Source: Eleusine coracana subsp. coracana (Eukaryota > Streptophyta > Magnoliopsida > Poales > Poaceae). From it: DNA of 64,000 nt. The notes beneath the pieces were generated by a model. The model had not been told where the DNA came from. It saw nothing but the letters and a program-made list of their open reading frames with translations, and ran no database searches. The DNA is taken from assembly GCA_032690845.1 (NCBI GenBank), contig CM064433.1, positions 35,524,658-35,588,657 of the forward strand, in the 5' to 3' direction. The position numbers and the translations under genes were made by a program. Of this stretch, positions 10,901-22,824 are shown one piece after another; the first letter of the stretch is position 1; each line of letters starts with the position of its first letter.

Positions 10901-13900
10901 GCGGCGTGGATCATTTTCACCCGCTTGAGGAACTGGTCAGCCCATGTGCGAGTAAGCATAGCTTAGCTGTGTTGGACTACCGCTTCTCTCTTTATTTTGG
11001 CTCAAGTGTCCACCTCTATGAGCCACCTCTATGAGCTGACACACCACCTCCGAACTCTTGTGGTTATCGCCCATAGCGACGGGTCATGCCCTCATTTTTC
11101 CATTTGGTGTGGGTCACTTTGCGTCGCGGGTTTGACCCGGTCCTGCCAACTACTCAAGGGATGTTTGGCCAGTAGTGTGTGAGCCTGATTTCCTTGACAT
11201 GCCCTTCACCGAAGTCCAAGAAGACAGCAGTTTAGGACGGAAGAGGAGAGAGCTGATGGTGTGAAGGAAGGACATATCTAACGGATTTGGCAGCTGACGA
11301 TGTTCTGGTTCAATGGCAGAATCGATTTGGGAGTCACCCTGTGGTGTGAAAGATGCGGATCTAGCAGTACAACCAAGTTAAACGGAGAGTTAATAATACA
11401 ATTCAACGACAGGAAATAAATTGAATCTAGAAAAGGCAGTAGGAGAGGATGAGCTCTAGCAGCTGATCCCGCAGAGGCGGAGCAAGCGAGAAGGCATAAC
11501 AAGGCTATGGCAAGCTGACCAAATGCACATGAGAGAGAAGCAGTAGAGAGAAGGCTTGATTTTTCTACTGAACTTACATAGGAAGGAGCAGCCGCATCAG
11601 CCTTCCAAGCTCGATGTGTGGCAGAACAAAACAGCGGTGAGAGAGGAAAGAAGAAGAGACAACGTCGGGTCCATGTGTGGCAGCAAGGAACGTGCACGTG
11701 GCCTCCGTCCTGTGTGTGTTTGTCAACCTTAAAGAACAAGGGCTAATTGGATCTATGCTATTATAACTTTCACGTTTTGGAAATATGTCATTACAATTCA
11801 CCTATTTGGAATCATGCCACTACAGTTTCACCTAGGTTGGAACCATGACAGAAACTACTCTTTCTTCTCCTTTTCCTTACGTTCAGCCTGTACTGTAGTA
11901 TCGTATGGACCAAAGTGCCCCTCATCTGGCCTTCAATCCACAGATTCCACACACAACTCGACCAGGAGCAGATCGAGCCAGCCGCCATCGGGGGGACACG
12001 CCACCGGCGAGCACCCGGGTGGACAGCGAGCTCACCACCTCGGCAGGAACCTCCTCGCTGGCGACAGCACCGCCCTGCTTGAGGGGACCTGGATTCTGAG
12101 CTGCAAACATGACCGCAACGGTGTTCCCTTTGTCAATGTAGGTGAGGGAGCCCATGGTTCAAATAGATGAATTTGACATATAGAGTTTAGCCGAAACCAT
12201 ATTTTCCAGCAGTCGTCTTATATTACACAAAATTGGGTCACACACCCAAAGCACTTGAGAATACGTGTCGTAATCAGACCAGATATTTTTGTATCAGCTA
12301 AAACATGCTATGATGGGTTTGTCGAATTCAATTGAAAAGTTGATTCACAACCTCGTTGGATTGTCCTAACATTAGCAGGCCAATTAGAATACCCTCGTAT
12401 TCACAATCTCGTTTGGATGACTCCAAACGTGATCAAGACCAAGAAAGAACAACAAATATAGTTGGAAAAATAGGGCAACGTTATGAAAAGAAAAAAACGA
12501 TATACGATTTGATCAATTAGAATACCCTCAATTAACGGTAGCCTTTTATATATATTGGACGGGAGCTCTTTCCCCATAAGGAATTGTGAAACCTTTATAA
12601 CCGGTCGGATCATTTTTATGAAATGAAATCTTTACAATTTTTATGTCAAAATCTGACTGGAAACTCAGTGTATATATACTCTCAAAACTGGTCGGACCAT
12701 TTTTATAAAATCAGTGTGACAGCTTTTTAGAATTCTAGAATATTTCATATATCAGAACTTTTGCATCTGGAGTCTAAATTGGGCAATCAACATATGCATT
12801 TTGGTGTCAAATTTCACATTTAATAAACTACAAAGCTATCATGTTCTACAAAGCTATCATGTTCTCTCTCCGGATTTAACTTGTTGATGCAGTTGACTTT
12901 TTTAGTCATATTTGATCATTAGTATTATTCAAAATAAAAAAATATTAGATATTTTTCATGATTTATTTTATCATTAAACAAAGTTGAAATCTATCTTATA
13001 CTTTTGGACATTTGATCATTAGATATTGTTTCTTACACGGAGTCAAATACATGTTTTCTGAATGTCTTGTAGACAAAAAGCCCTAATATAAAGCTAACCT
13101 TGCCAATAAAAGTGATATATATGTGTAAGAATTTATATTTTAAGGTTAACATACAAATAATCGAATCGTATGGTTAGATAGATCAGTCATATCACAAGCA
13201 AAAAGCAATGACCAAGGATATTGTACCAAATGATAAATTTCTATAACCCACTTAGTATTTTCAATCAAGCTTCTTTCATGCTCTTAGCGGCATTGGTGGA
13301 TCGTGGTACAGGTACAATCAAAGTTAAACCTCACTCAATCTCATTTGATGTGTTCTCGAGCTGATTTGAGCCTCACTCAATCTCTTCTTTCGTTCAGCAT
13401 CAAGTTGTCCTCGTTTACATGTTTTTTCATGTGGATTCCAGTAATTTGTGTAAGGATGCTTCATGAGCATTTGTGAAGCACATATTTATCCATTTGTGAA
13501 TTCAGTCAAAATCGACCATCACCCAAGCATTGTATGTACTAGTAATGCTGCACTCGTCATGAATAAAATTCATAATAAATTTGACAAAGTTTGATAAAAA
13601 TGTCATTTTAGGGGAAAAAAGTGTAACATAAATATGTAAAAGTATGGATCAGGGCTACACATTTAATTATACACTAAATCCTCACATCTCTTGTAGAAAG
13701 AACCAACAATTCTGCAAGGACTTAGCAGGTATTTAGATTGCTGCAAATCAGAGTTCTGCAAAGCATGTACTAATATTTTGAAAATTAGGAAAACATCAGA
13801 AGTCTTATCCGTTAGAGAAAGGGTTCCAAAAGCAACCGTCTCTGAATAATAGATTAATAACCAAAATATTTTGATTAGAAACAAAAATATTTCTGAAATT

Positions 13901-14447
13901 AAATATTATCGAGGGATGACCTAAGAAATGTCAGAGGACAAAGGCAATAACCGTAGATACTAAAGCTCAAAAAGATACAACTAGCCAAATGGCCCCTGGC
14001 ATTCAATTCAGTTGTCTCGGAGAAGTAAAGCTCAGTATGGTGCCATGCATGAGCATATTACTGGCAACTACCTGGCATTGAGATCTCACAATGGACCTCA
14101 GATATTAGTAATCAACATGAAACATGAAAATTATTCCATCATGAGCTGACCGAACTTTCAGAAAAAGAAACAATTCAGTTTACAAGCAAGAAGAACGATG
14201 TGTAACACCTTCTACCATCCATGTAACAATTATTATGACATTAAAAATATGATAAAAATCTATAAGTTAGATATAAACAATGAAATAAATGTCCTGATAT
14301 TCATAAATTAGTTATCACTATATTCTTTGTCACTCTAACTACATTGCTATCATATAATTTTCAATCAATTATACCTTATAACGCTATCCGTGTCTGATTG
14401 TGACTCCAAAACAAGAATATAAGACGGGGTATGGGATCAAGAAATAT
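10901..14447. other. Long interval without a supported gene
   Basis: Open frames at 11278-11739 (minus) and 11814-12170 (plus) show no family motif and sit in biased-composition DNA. A perfect 18-bp tandem duplication lies at 12828-12845/12846-12863. The stretch 12880-13040 (TTGACTTTTTTAGTCATATT and onward) resembles a common grass MITE body but lacks clear terminal repeats. The remainder is AT-rich and unassigned. Confidence 0.4.
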
Positions 14448-14458
14448 TTATCGGGCAC

Positions 14459-14930
14459 TCACACCTTGGTGGCCGCGTAGACAGTGTAGAGAGGGCAGGA
14501 CAACACAATGACGAAGCTCCCGGACCCGATGTTCATCACGCAGCCCCTCCCGCGCTTCACCATGCCCGGCAGCATGACGCGTGTGACGGCATCCATGTTG
14601 AGCCACACCAGGTTGGATGCCAGTGCCTCGTCCACCTCCAGGAAGTAGCGCGCACGGGTATGCATGGCCCGGGTAGTTCAAGAGCACGCCCATGTCCAGC
14701 CCGCACAGGGATGCCACGAGCGCATCCACTTTCTCTATGAGCCCAGCGACAATGAAGTCGAGGACGAATGTGCAACCGGGATCCTGGGGCGGGCGGTCTT
14801 GATCTCGAACGAGATGGAGGATAGCTTGTTGGGGTTGCAGCCCACGTGGATGACCCCGAGGCTCGCGGTGGCAATCCAGAGCGCCAACACGTGGCAGATG
14901 CCGTCCGTGGCGCCCGTGACCATGACCCAT
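14459..14930 (-). pseudogene. Very-long-chain 3-oxoacyl-CoA reductase (KAR) exon-1 remnant
   Basis: Three frames must be combined. They give an SDR-type cofactor motif, VTGATDGI (family TGxxxGIG), then NPNKLSSISFEIKT, TFVLDFI, GLDMGVLLNYPG (family NNAG), YARYFLEVDEAL, MLPGMVKRGRG, MNIGSGS and the catalytic-type YTVYAATK (YxxxK). The order matches exon 1 of plant beta-ketoacyl-CoA reductase, the ER enzyme that reduces 3-oxoacyl-CoA in wax and very-long-chain fatty acid elongation. A GTGTGAG donor follows AATK at the usual exon end, but no exon 2 is seen. Frameshifts, NNAG changed to NYPG and a degraded glycine motif make it a pseudogene. Confidence 0.75.
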
Positions 14931-14939
14931 GTGCCTTAT

Positions 14940-16058
14940 TAGATAAGAGCCCTCGACCCATGCCCATCATCATGACACGCACGCGCTGATGTCGTGCACG
15001 CTGTGCTGACAACTCCTCCTGTCAGTGGTCGACCCCTGCCTTGAGGGAGCACGATGCTACGACGCTGCCATCCACGGGAGTGACAGAAGGGGAAAGCTAG
15101 ATCTGATAGTAATGATTGACCAGAACCCACTCCAATGGCTACTTGCCAGATGCTAAACGACGCCGCGCCATGGCTGGGGGTCGAATTCCGCTCATCCCGC
15201 TCAATTGTAGGCGATGGGGTCGGACTAGGCGAAAAGTCAACAACTACACGCAATCACCCGCTGACGCCTCTTAAATCCTACTACGGACAGTGTTGATTAG
15301 TTAAATCACCGTGTAATCCTACTCCAATCACTATCATTACCCTGTAGGGAGTGGTGATGGACGGCACCATGATGCCCCCATGCTTCGCGGGGTTGCCTTG
15401 GAAGGGAAACATGTCATGCCTGTGACGCAGTCCACAGCGACGATTAGACAAAGCTGATCGACGGGTTCGACAGAACACATCGACCCAATGGCATTAAATC
15501 CACCTCCAGCGATGGGATTCAAGGGGTCCACAGGACCCACAAGGCCACAACAATTGAAGATCACATTGCTGTGCTCCCGTCCATCAACTTGGTTCACAAC
15601 TCTCTTTCTTTCTCTCTCTCTGTAAATGGGTACAACCCCTTGAAGTATAAAAGGGTTAACTTCTTCTTCTACGCCTATGTCTTCTCCATTCGCACCCACG
15701 TATGTAGAGAAGCACGTGCTCACACACCAATGCATACCACAGAGTTGGAGCCCCGCTCTCTCTCGCCATTGTTGTACCTTCCCTGTGCACTAAATGCAAG
15801 TAACACGAGCGGTCCCAAACCAGACGTAGGGGTTTCAGGTTTACCAACTGTTCATATATATGATCATATACGATCAGGATGGCAATGAATTATATCTACG
15901 AAAACCATGACCACGGAAACCACAAAAAAAGTGAAAGAACCTATTTTATTAAGGAGTTATTAAGGACTAAGGAGTAGAGAAGACGAGATACTTCCTCTAC
16001 TTATCTTTCATAACGTTAATTGGTACAAATTTGAGCGCGAGAAGAAAAACCTACCCAA
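14940..16058. other. Unassigned interval, LTR-like composition
   Basis: The stretch around 15580-15830 has a pyrimidine tract, a TATA-like GTATAAAAGGG (15646-15656) and a GC-richer leader. This looks like an LTR promoter region, but no LTR ends or second copy were found. No coding region is supported. Confidence 0.3.
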
Positions 16059-17032
16059 CACTACCACAAAACGGGTCTGCAGCGGCGGCAGCCCAAAGGC
16101 CGCAGCGGCGCGGCCTAAAGTGAGCCGCCGCTACAGAGACTAGGGGGCCTGCCGCGTTATGAGCCGTCTCTATAAATGACCCAGCTTTATAGCGGTGGTT
16201 GACAATGTCAACCGCTGCTATTTAGGGCATACCGGCGATGGTTGATAATTTCAACCGCCGCTACAAAGTGACCAGGCTATAAATAGAGCGTTCCGATAGC
16301 TCCCCGTTTCACTCGAATAGTGGGGCCCAAAAATTTGGGTAAATCACGAAAATCAAGGGGGGAAGGTTTTGAGTTTGTTTTTTTTTACAGAAATTTGATC
16401 TTTGAGGTAAGGAGACTCATCCCATAGGTTTTTTTTTTGTCTCTCATTTCGAAATCAAGTTAAGTTTTGGGCTTTAAGTTTGTTAGGTTTTCATCAAATT
16501 TTGGCTAAATTCTTTTAATTTAGATGGTTCTATTGGGTTGTAGTTGAAGTTTATGAAGCCATACATCATCTCTTTTCATCACTACACAAAACAATTATTA
16601 TATGTAGCTCGTTTTATGTCAATGGAAATTTAGATCTAGTTTGGTTTCTAGAAGAGAGAGAATGTAGTATTACGGCAAGAGGGATGTTAATTTTATTATT
16701 ATTTTTTGATAAAATTAATTAATATATAAAATAATTTGACATTTGTTTCATTTTACCTTGCCTAATATTTCTCACTTCATGTAATTTATTTTTCAATGTA
16801 TATATTTAGCGAATATTTAATTTTTTATTACACACAATTAACTAATTAACATCTAATATTTTTTGGCTAGATGGTGACAAAAGTTAAATAAAATATAAAA
16901 TAATTTGTTATTTGTTTCATTTTACCTTGCATAATATTTGTCACTTCATGTAATATTTAGTGAATGTTTAAATTTTTTATCGCACATAATCAATTAATGA
17001 ATTTTAATAATTTTTGGGTTTCTGTTTCAAGG

Positions 17033-20000
17033 TTGTTCGGGGCGGATAGATCTTGGATATACGAGGCGCCAAGACCGGTTCCAATATTTTTACGTGAAGT
17101 CTCCAAATTCGTCGAAGGGGTCGCACAACATGCTCGACATGAAGAGACAACTGATATATATTATCCGTGTTTTGATTGCAAGAATCAGAAGCTGTGGAAT
17201 GATATAGAGGTAATCAAATCACACTCGGTGCGGAGGGGTTTTGTTGAGGGGTATACGAGGTGGACAAAACATGGTGTGAATAGTGTGGTCGATATAGAAT
17301 TTGATGCGAATATTGAAGTTGAAGTCGAGGCTATTAATTCGCCTGGTCACCATGCGACGGAGTCGCCTGATGAAGCTGATTTTGATGTTGAGGAGTTGTT
17401 ATGTCATATTGAGCCACAGGTGTTGATCAATGCCGGTACAACTAAAGGGCTTGATAATTTTCATAGAATAGAGATGTGGTACTGGCATTGATCAACACCT
17501 GTGGCTCAATATATGATGAATCAAAGGGATGTGATAAAAAGTTCACTGTGTTGCATACTGTACTTGAGCTGATGAAGCTGAAGGCCATGCATGACTGGTC
17601 GGACGCTAGTTTTATGGATTTGTGGAACTTAGTTCCGATGTGCCGCCGAAGCCCAACTTGTTTCCAAGGACAACATACCTTGCTAAGAAGCTGATTTCTC
17701 CACTTTCGTTGGGCGTGCAAAAAATTCACGCGTATCCAAATTTTTGCATATTGTATGGAAAGGAGCATCAGGATGCTGTGAGATGCCCAAGGTGCAAACG
17801 CAGTCGTTACAACAGGAACAATGATTGTGACACCGATGGTGGCGTGAAGAATAGAACTAAGGGGAGAAAGAAGAAAAGAAGTTCTATCGTCAATGATAGT
17901 GATTATAATAAGGTTCCTGCCTTAGTCATGTGGTACTTACCCATGGTCGATCGCATCAAACGCTTGTTCGCCAACCCTAGGGATGCGGCAATGATGACAT
18001 GGCATGCACGCAAGGGGGACGGTAAGCTCAGGCATCCTACAGATGGAACACAGTGGAAAAAGTTTGATGAGGATCATCGAGACTTCTCTAATGAGGAAAG
18101 GAACATACGGTTTGCATTGAGTACAGACGGGATGGACCCATTCAATCAAATGAGGAATCCGCATAACACTTGGCTAGTAATACTAGCAATATACAACATT
18201 CTACCATGGTTATGCCATTAGCATAAGTATCTACTACTGACCACTCTTATATCTGGGCCTAAAGAACCTGGTAATGACATAGACATGTTCTTTATACCAT
18301 TGTTCGAAGACATGCAGAAACTATGGTTGGAGGGGGTCCGTATATGGGATGGGTATCGAAGAGAGTACTTCACGCTCAGAGCAATTATTTTTTACATGGT
18401 AAGTGATTCCCCGGCACTAAGGGCGCTATCAAGACAAGTCAAAGAAAAGGCGACATGTTTCGTATGCGTTGATGATACATCCTATGTGTACCTTCCAGCA
18501 TCCTAGAAGCTAGTGTATACGCGAAACCACCGATCCTTACCAGCAAAACACAGGTATCGCGTGATGGCTACACACTTTGATGCCAATGTTGAGAATGACA
18601 TAGAACCTCAATGTTGGACTGGCAGGGTCGTGTTTGACCTTGTTAAAAATATCAGTGTTGTTTTTGGAAAGCCGGTGAAGGGAGTCAAAAAGGCAAAAGG
18701 TCTCATGGTGTTTAAGAAGAAATCCATTTTCTTTATATATTTCAATTATTGGAAAGAATTAGAAGTGACTCATGCCTTCGACTAGATGCATATTGAGAAG
18801 GGTGTATTTGATAGTAGTAGCGGACTTATACTCGACCAACTCGGTAAGACAAAGGATGGACTCAGCGCACGTAGAGATCATGTAGTAATGGGAATAAGAT
18901 CAGAGCTCCATTCGCAAGAAAGAGCAAATGGAAAGTACTTTCTCCCCCTGGCTGCCTACACACTTACGATTGAGGAATAAACAACATTCTATAAGTGCCT
19001 CAGTAGGATTAAAGTACCGACGTGTTTCTCATAAAAAATCAAGAATCTTGTAAACATGGAAGAATTAAAGATAATAGGGTACAACACTCACGATTGCCAC
19101 ATAATGCTTTCGGTGTTTCTCCCTATTGCTATCAGAGCTGTTAAATCACCATGGTTAAAGTTGGTTGTAACTCGTCTTTGCTACTTCTTTAACGCGGTAC
19201 CAAATAAGGTGATAACTGAAGACGAGTTAAATGACCTACGGACCACATGAAGGAAACAATGTGCATACTTGAGACGGTCTTCCCTCCATCCTTTTTCAAT
19301 ACAATGGAACACTTCATGATCCATATTGTTCACCAGATCTCTACATTGGGCCCCGTCTACCTGCATCAGATGTTTCCGTTTGACAGGTTCATGTATGTAT
19401 TGAAATGCAATGTACGTACTCGTTCACATCCAAAGGGTTCTATGATCGAGGGCTACACAACTGAGGAGATCATCGAATGTTGCTCAGATTACATTAATGA
19501 TGGTAGCAGATCAATTGGTCTCCCTGTGTCTTGTCATGAGGGTAGATTATCTGGAAAAGGTACGAAAGGACATAGATCATTCATCGACCGTGACTTCAAA
19601 TGAGTGGACCAAGCACATTTCAGCGTATTGCAATAAACGCAGATTGTGGGACCGTACTTTGAGAAACATTTGTTAGAGCTCCGCCGGAACAACAAGAATG
19701 CAACGGATAAATGGATCATAGACGAGCACAAGTGCTCTTTCATATCATGGTTTAGCTCCCAAGACCTTCTAAGTGGGGAGTTTGTGGAAGAGAAAATGTT
19801 GAGAAAGTTAGCTAACCGTCCGAGAAGAACCGTGGTTACCTTTCAGGCATACGACATCAATGATTTTACCTTCTACACCCAACAGAAGGATAAGAAGAGC
19901 AAGTGTCAAAATAGTGGTGTACAAGTAGAAGCCAATGATGAAGAGGACCAGATGACCTCGTATTACAGGTACATTGAGGAAATATGGGAACTAGACTACG

Positions 20001-20383
20001 GTGCAAATTTACAGGTTCCCATATTTAAATGCAAATGGGTGAAGCACCCTAAAGGCATCGAGGTGGATGAATATGGTTTCAGAATTGTTGATCTTAACAA
20101 TGTTGGTCACAAAGATGAGCCTTGGATACTTGCCTAGACCGTGGAACAGGTGCATTATGTACTTGATCCAAAGGACGAAAAGAAATACATTATTGTTTCT
20201 GGTAAACAAAGAATTGTTGGAGTGGAGAATATGGAGGATCGAGATGACTACAATCAATATGACGTGGTGCCATGTTTCATAGATACGGAAAATTTTAAAG
20301 TCTTAGAAGCAAGACTCTCCTTTACTGGCAGAATGCCCTACATGCGCACCGATCACTATGAAGGAAAAGTCGTTCAAGGCTAA
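17033..20383 (+). pseudogene. CACTA TnpD transposase pseudogene (Transposase-associated plus tnp2/Transposase_21)
   Basis: The N-terminal transposase-associated domain reads DRSWIYEAPRPVPIFLREVS, DIYYPCFDCKN, then VIKSHSVRRGFVEGYTRW. The usual ATG is replaced (GGG before GCGGATAGA). The tnp2 domain follows: FPRTTYLAKKL, PLSLGVQKIHAYPNFCILY, a CPRC-type knuckle, then MTWHARKGDGKLRHPTDG, MDPFNQMRNPHNTW and PGNDIDMFFIPLFEDMQKLW. Later blocks include DAMHIEKG-like and HMIHIVHQI-like segments and a C-terminal VPCFIDTENF tail. Stops lie near 18220, 18505, 18783, 18978, 19250, 19601 and 20135. An inverted duplication at 17406-17512 scrambles the reading. It would have bound element ends and catalysed DDE excision; it cannot now. 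Confidence 0.85.
17406..17512. repeat. Inverted duplication inside TnpD (34-nt arms)
   Basis: Arm 17406-17439 is reverse-complementary to 17479-17512 with one mismatch, around a 39-nt loop. It replaces the normal coding run between GTTKGLDNF and YDESKGCD. Confidence 0.9.
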
Positions 20384-20574
20384 CTCAAGCATCATGTAAT
20401 TTTATTTTATTAAGCACCTTTTATTATTCGAATCTCATATTATGTTCTATGTAATTTATGCCTATTTGAATATAAAGCAATAGTACTTGTCCTAACAAAG
20501 GTGTGAATGCAATAATGGCTTAAAAGAGACTTACATGCTTGAGAAGACATGATTTCTATAAAATATAGGGGCTA

Positions 20575-20955
20575 AAATGTAATTTTATGGGGAAATGAGT
20601 AATATATTTCTAAATGAATAATATTATTTCTAAATAAATAATATATTTCTACATGAATAATATTATTCTAAATGAATAATATATTTCTAAATGAATAATA
20701 TATTTCTAAATAAATAATATATTTCTAAATAAATAATATTATTCTAAATGAATAATATATTTTTAAAAGCTTTCTAAATGAATAATATTTTTTTAAAAGC
20801 TTTCTAAATGAATAATATATTTTTTATTAGCTTTCTAAATGAATAAGGTATTTTAAAATGTATTTTTAATAGCTTTCTAAATGAATAAGGTATTTTAATA
20901 GCTTCCTAAAATGAATATATTTTTTAAACTTTTTAAAATGAATATATTTTTTAAA
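20575..20955. repeat. AT-rich tandem array in CACTA-1
   Basis: It contains repeated units of the type TTTCTAAATGAATAATATA, about 19-24 bp, with growing divergence toward the right where units become TTTTAAAAGC or TTTTTAATAGC variants. It lies between TnpD and the internal palindromes. Confidence 0.8.
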
Positions 20956-20965
20956 ATATTTTAGA

Positions 20966-21060
20966 ATAGCGGCGGCTTACAAAGCCAACCGCCGCTATTG
21001 CTCTTTAGCGGCGATTGGCTTTATGAGCCGCCGCTAAAGAGAGAAACCCTATATAACCAA
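20966..21060 (+). promoter_or_regulatory. Internal copy of CACTA subterminal palindromes, followed by a TATA box
   Basis: Two palindromes (AGCGGCGGCTTAC...CCGCCGCT and its neighbour TTTAGCGGCGAT...CGCCGCTAAA) occur mid-element. They are followed by CTATATAACC at 21048-21057 and a GC-rich leader. Subterminal motifs normally bind TnpA near the ends. Their presence here suggests a promoter for a second transcription unit or the edge of an older nested element. Confidence 0.5.
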
Positions 21061-21190
21061 GGGCGCGCGCGGGGCCCAAACCCTAACTCCCCGAAGCTTT
21101 TCTCCATGTCGTAAGGCTGCCCAAATCTGTCCCCGCCGCCTCCTCGAGCTCGTCGACGGCCACCGATCCCCTTCCTCTTCCTCGAGCTCG

Positions 21191-22011
21191 TTGTGTGGGC
21201 CCTATCTCCTCGTCAGCCCTCTATCCGCCGCCTCCTCCTCTCCTCGTCGATGGCCGCCGCGAGGGCCTCCTCCCCCTCTCCCTATCGACCGCCGCCGCGT
21301 GGGCCTCCTCCCCCTCTCCTCGTCCACGGCCACCGCGCGAGCCTCCTCCCCCTCTCCTTGTCGACGGCCGCCATGCGGGCCTCCTCCCCCTCTCCTCGTT
21401 GATGGCCGCCACGCGGGCCTCCTCCCCCTCTCCTCATTGATGGCCGTCGTGCGGGCCCCTTCCTCGACTCCGGCCGCCGCGTGGGCCTCCTCCCCATCTC
21501 CTCGTCGACGTCCGCCGCGTGGGCCCTCTCCCCGACCCCAGCCGTCACGCGAGCCTCCTCCCCCTCTCCTCGTCGACGGCCGTCGTGTGGGCTTCTTCCC
21601 CCCCTCCTCGTCGAAGGCCTCCGCACGGGCCCCCTCCCTGACCCCGGCCGTCGCGTGGGCCTCCTCCCCGACCCCAGCTACCATGCGGACCACCTCCCTG
21701 ACTCCTCTGCGCCGTCCCCGAGCATGGCCTCCCCGACTCCTCTGCGTCGCCCCCGAGCGCTCCCGTCATCCTCTCTGTCCTTCTTGTCAACGGCGCATTC
21801 GACGAGCTCCGGCCAGGTGCGTCCGTTCCTCTCTCCCTCTCCTCCTCCTTCTGCCCCTCTAATCAATGGTGCTTGCTTGCTGTTGGATATGGTATACCCT
21901 ATGCTCACTGTTAGCTCAGAATGGCAGATATCAATACTCTTAAAGATAGCACCATGCAAGCCTGATGTGTTCTGGAATCTGAATTACCATGCTGGGCCTT
22001 TTTCTTCTTAA
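21191..22011 (+). other. GC-rich tandem repeat with overlapping open frames
   Basis: From about 21230 to 21690, units of roughly 40-45 bp repeat about ten times (CTCCTCCCCCTCTCCTCGTC then GACGGCCGCC-type). All frames stay open because of composition, giving Pro/Ser/Arg/Ala-rich translations on both strands. No protein family is recognisable. It follows a TATA box and an AAACCCTAA leader, so it may be transcribed as a second CACTA unit, but coding is doubtful. Confidence 0.5.
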
Positions 22012-22569
22012 AACAAGGAAAGATGCAAATTAATGCTAGAAATAACTGAAGTAATAGGAATAGGTTTTGATTTGACTAAGGAACAGGAACACATTAAGCT
22101 ATGTTTGAGGGATTAAAAGAAGTCTATCTCTGAGGAGTAGCTAAATGAATATCTTGATTTGCTTTTGCACCTTAATTTTCCAAATCCATTTGAATGAGGT
22201 TGGTGGTGTATTGACTTGAAGCTCAGTGAATGAAATTTATTTGTGTTATTGTCAAGTATGTCAAAGTACAGTTTGATGTTAGAAACATATGACAGCCTTT
22301 AAAACACTATATAAAGGCCGTTTAAAAGAAATTTTACGTTTGATGCTGCAAAATTTATTAACAGCTTGGCAGAGTTAAAGTCCTTCAAGGCCCTCAAAAA
22401 AGATTTATGTTACTTGTGTGCTATGATGATCACTGTTCTTTTGGCCTTCGAGTCACTACTGATCACTGTTCTAATAACATGCAAATAGTGAGACTAACTG
22501 TGTCCTAATAATCACTGTTCTTTTCTGCCATCTAATTATTTTGCTGCCGTATGGTCACTGTAGCTCAAA

Positions 22570-22824
22570 ATGACAGAAATCAATTTATTAGCTTTTTTTG
22601 TTGCCGTCATACCTATATTCCCTATGCTCACTGTTAGCTTGGATGTGAATGTGATTGATTCATACAGTTTCAAACAGTGCTTTGATTTAGAAGGAAAGTG
22701 CTTTGATTCAAACAGTGAACTAGCAACAAAACATAGGTCCCTTTATGAGTGGGCTGGTTCAAGAGCACCATATGAGCCCAGTGTGTCGAAAAAAGATGAT
22801 GACTATGCATTATGGTTCATATAA
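22570..22824 (+). other. Small anonymous open frame near the CACTA-1 3' end
   Basis: The frame encodes 84 residues with a hydrophobic N-terminal half (AFFVAVIPIFPML) and a polar C-terminal half. Its 5' part repeats a phrase found at about 21890-21930 (CCTATGCTCACTGTTAGCT). It might be a terminal exon of the second CACTA unit. No family is recognised. Confidence 0.25.

Noticed and set aside
11278..11739. 153-codon minus-strand frame
   Set aside because: No recognisable domain, no splice or promoter context, and low-complexity Leu/Ser composition.
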